Made by a program: the position numbers and the translations under genes | Assembly: GCA_026387805.1 (NCBI GenBank) | Contig: JAPLKY010000287.1 | Span: 1-5,977 of the forward strand | Source: Candidatus Krumholzibacteriia bacterium | GTDB taxonomy: Bacteria > Krumholzibacteriota > Krumholzibacteriia > Krumholzibacteriales > Krumholzibacteriaceae | Length of the DNA stretch: 5,977 bases | Direction: 5' to 3' | Part shown: positions 5,936-5,977 of the stretch, one piece after another | How the letters are laid out: each line of letters begins with the position of its first letter | Position numbering within the stretch: the stretch's first letter is position 1 | The notes under the pieces: model-generated | The model's input: the letters and a program-made list of their open reading frames with translations, nothing else | Databases searched by the model: none | What the model was told of the DNA's origin: nothing

Positions 5936-5977
5936 AGGTATTCGCCTGCTCCGACGTACACGGGAACGTGCGGGCTC
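5932..5977 (+). CDS. Probable calcineurin-like metallophosphoesterase, first codons only
   Basis: After the nusB stop an open frame reads MKVFACSDVHGNVRA to the window edge. The hydrophobic strand followed by SDVHGN is the classic first metal-binding motif (D-x-H-G-N) of the calcineurin-like phosphoesterase superfamily, which includes YfcE/MJ0936-type phosphodiesterases. The likely start is TTG at 5932, overlapping the nusB stop as TTGA. A GGAGG lies at 5925-5929, only two bases before it, which is closer than usual, so the start is provisional. Only 15 residues are visible; substrate and subfamily cannot be assigned. Confidence 0.62.
   Translation, partial: MKVFACSDVHGNVRA

Overview
This window comes from a GC-rich bacterial chromosome (about 60-65% G+C by eye, with strongly C/G-ending codons). 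It is a compact, all-plus-strand housekeeping region. The phylum cannot be fixed from this sequence. A canonical SMC rather than MukB, an FtsY without a long acidic domain, a fused RibBA, clear Shine-Dalgarno sequences and frequent GTG/TTG starts would fit an uncultured GC-rich bacterial lineage, but that is only a guess.

Bases 1-1759 hold the 3' end of smc (chromosome condensation ATPase; its signature motif, Walker B and H-loop are visible) and, 12 bases later, a complete ftsY (SRP receptor GTPase). A 9-bp inverted repeat surrounds the ftsY stop codon. A near-consensus sigma70 promoter (TTGACA, 17 bp, TAAAAT) follows.

Bases 1820-2058 are the leader of a riboflavin operon and contain a well-conserved FMN riboswitch (RFN element, 1851-1967). 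A hairpin over the ribD Shine-Dalgarno and two competing helices can be drawn by hand, and together they suggest a translation-level switch.

Bases 2059-5509 encode ribD, ribE, ribBA and ribH. Together these give both branches of riboflavin synthesis: GTP to the pyrimidine, ribulose 5-phosphate to dihydroxybutanone phosphate, then lumazine and riboflavin. The genes overlap by 20, 4 and 11 bases, which suggests translational coupling. nusB (transcription antitermination factor) follows after 15 bases. The window ends in the first codons of a probable calcineurin-like metallophosphoesterase that overlaps the nusB stop.

I found no mobile element, CRISPR array, tRNA/rRNA gene or phage gene, and no convincing new protein system. 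The part most worth a second look is the riboswitch leader, especially an upstream hairpin that competes with the aptamer's closing stem.
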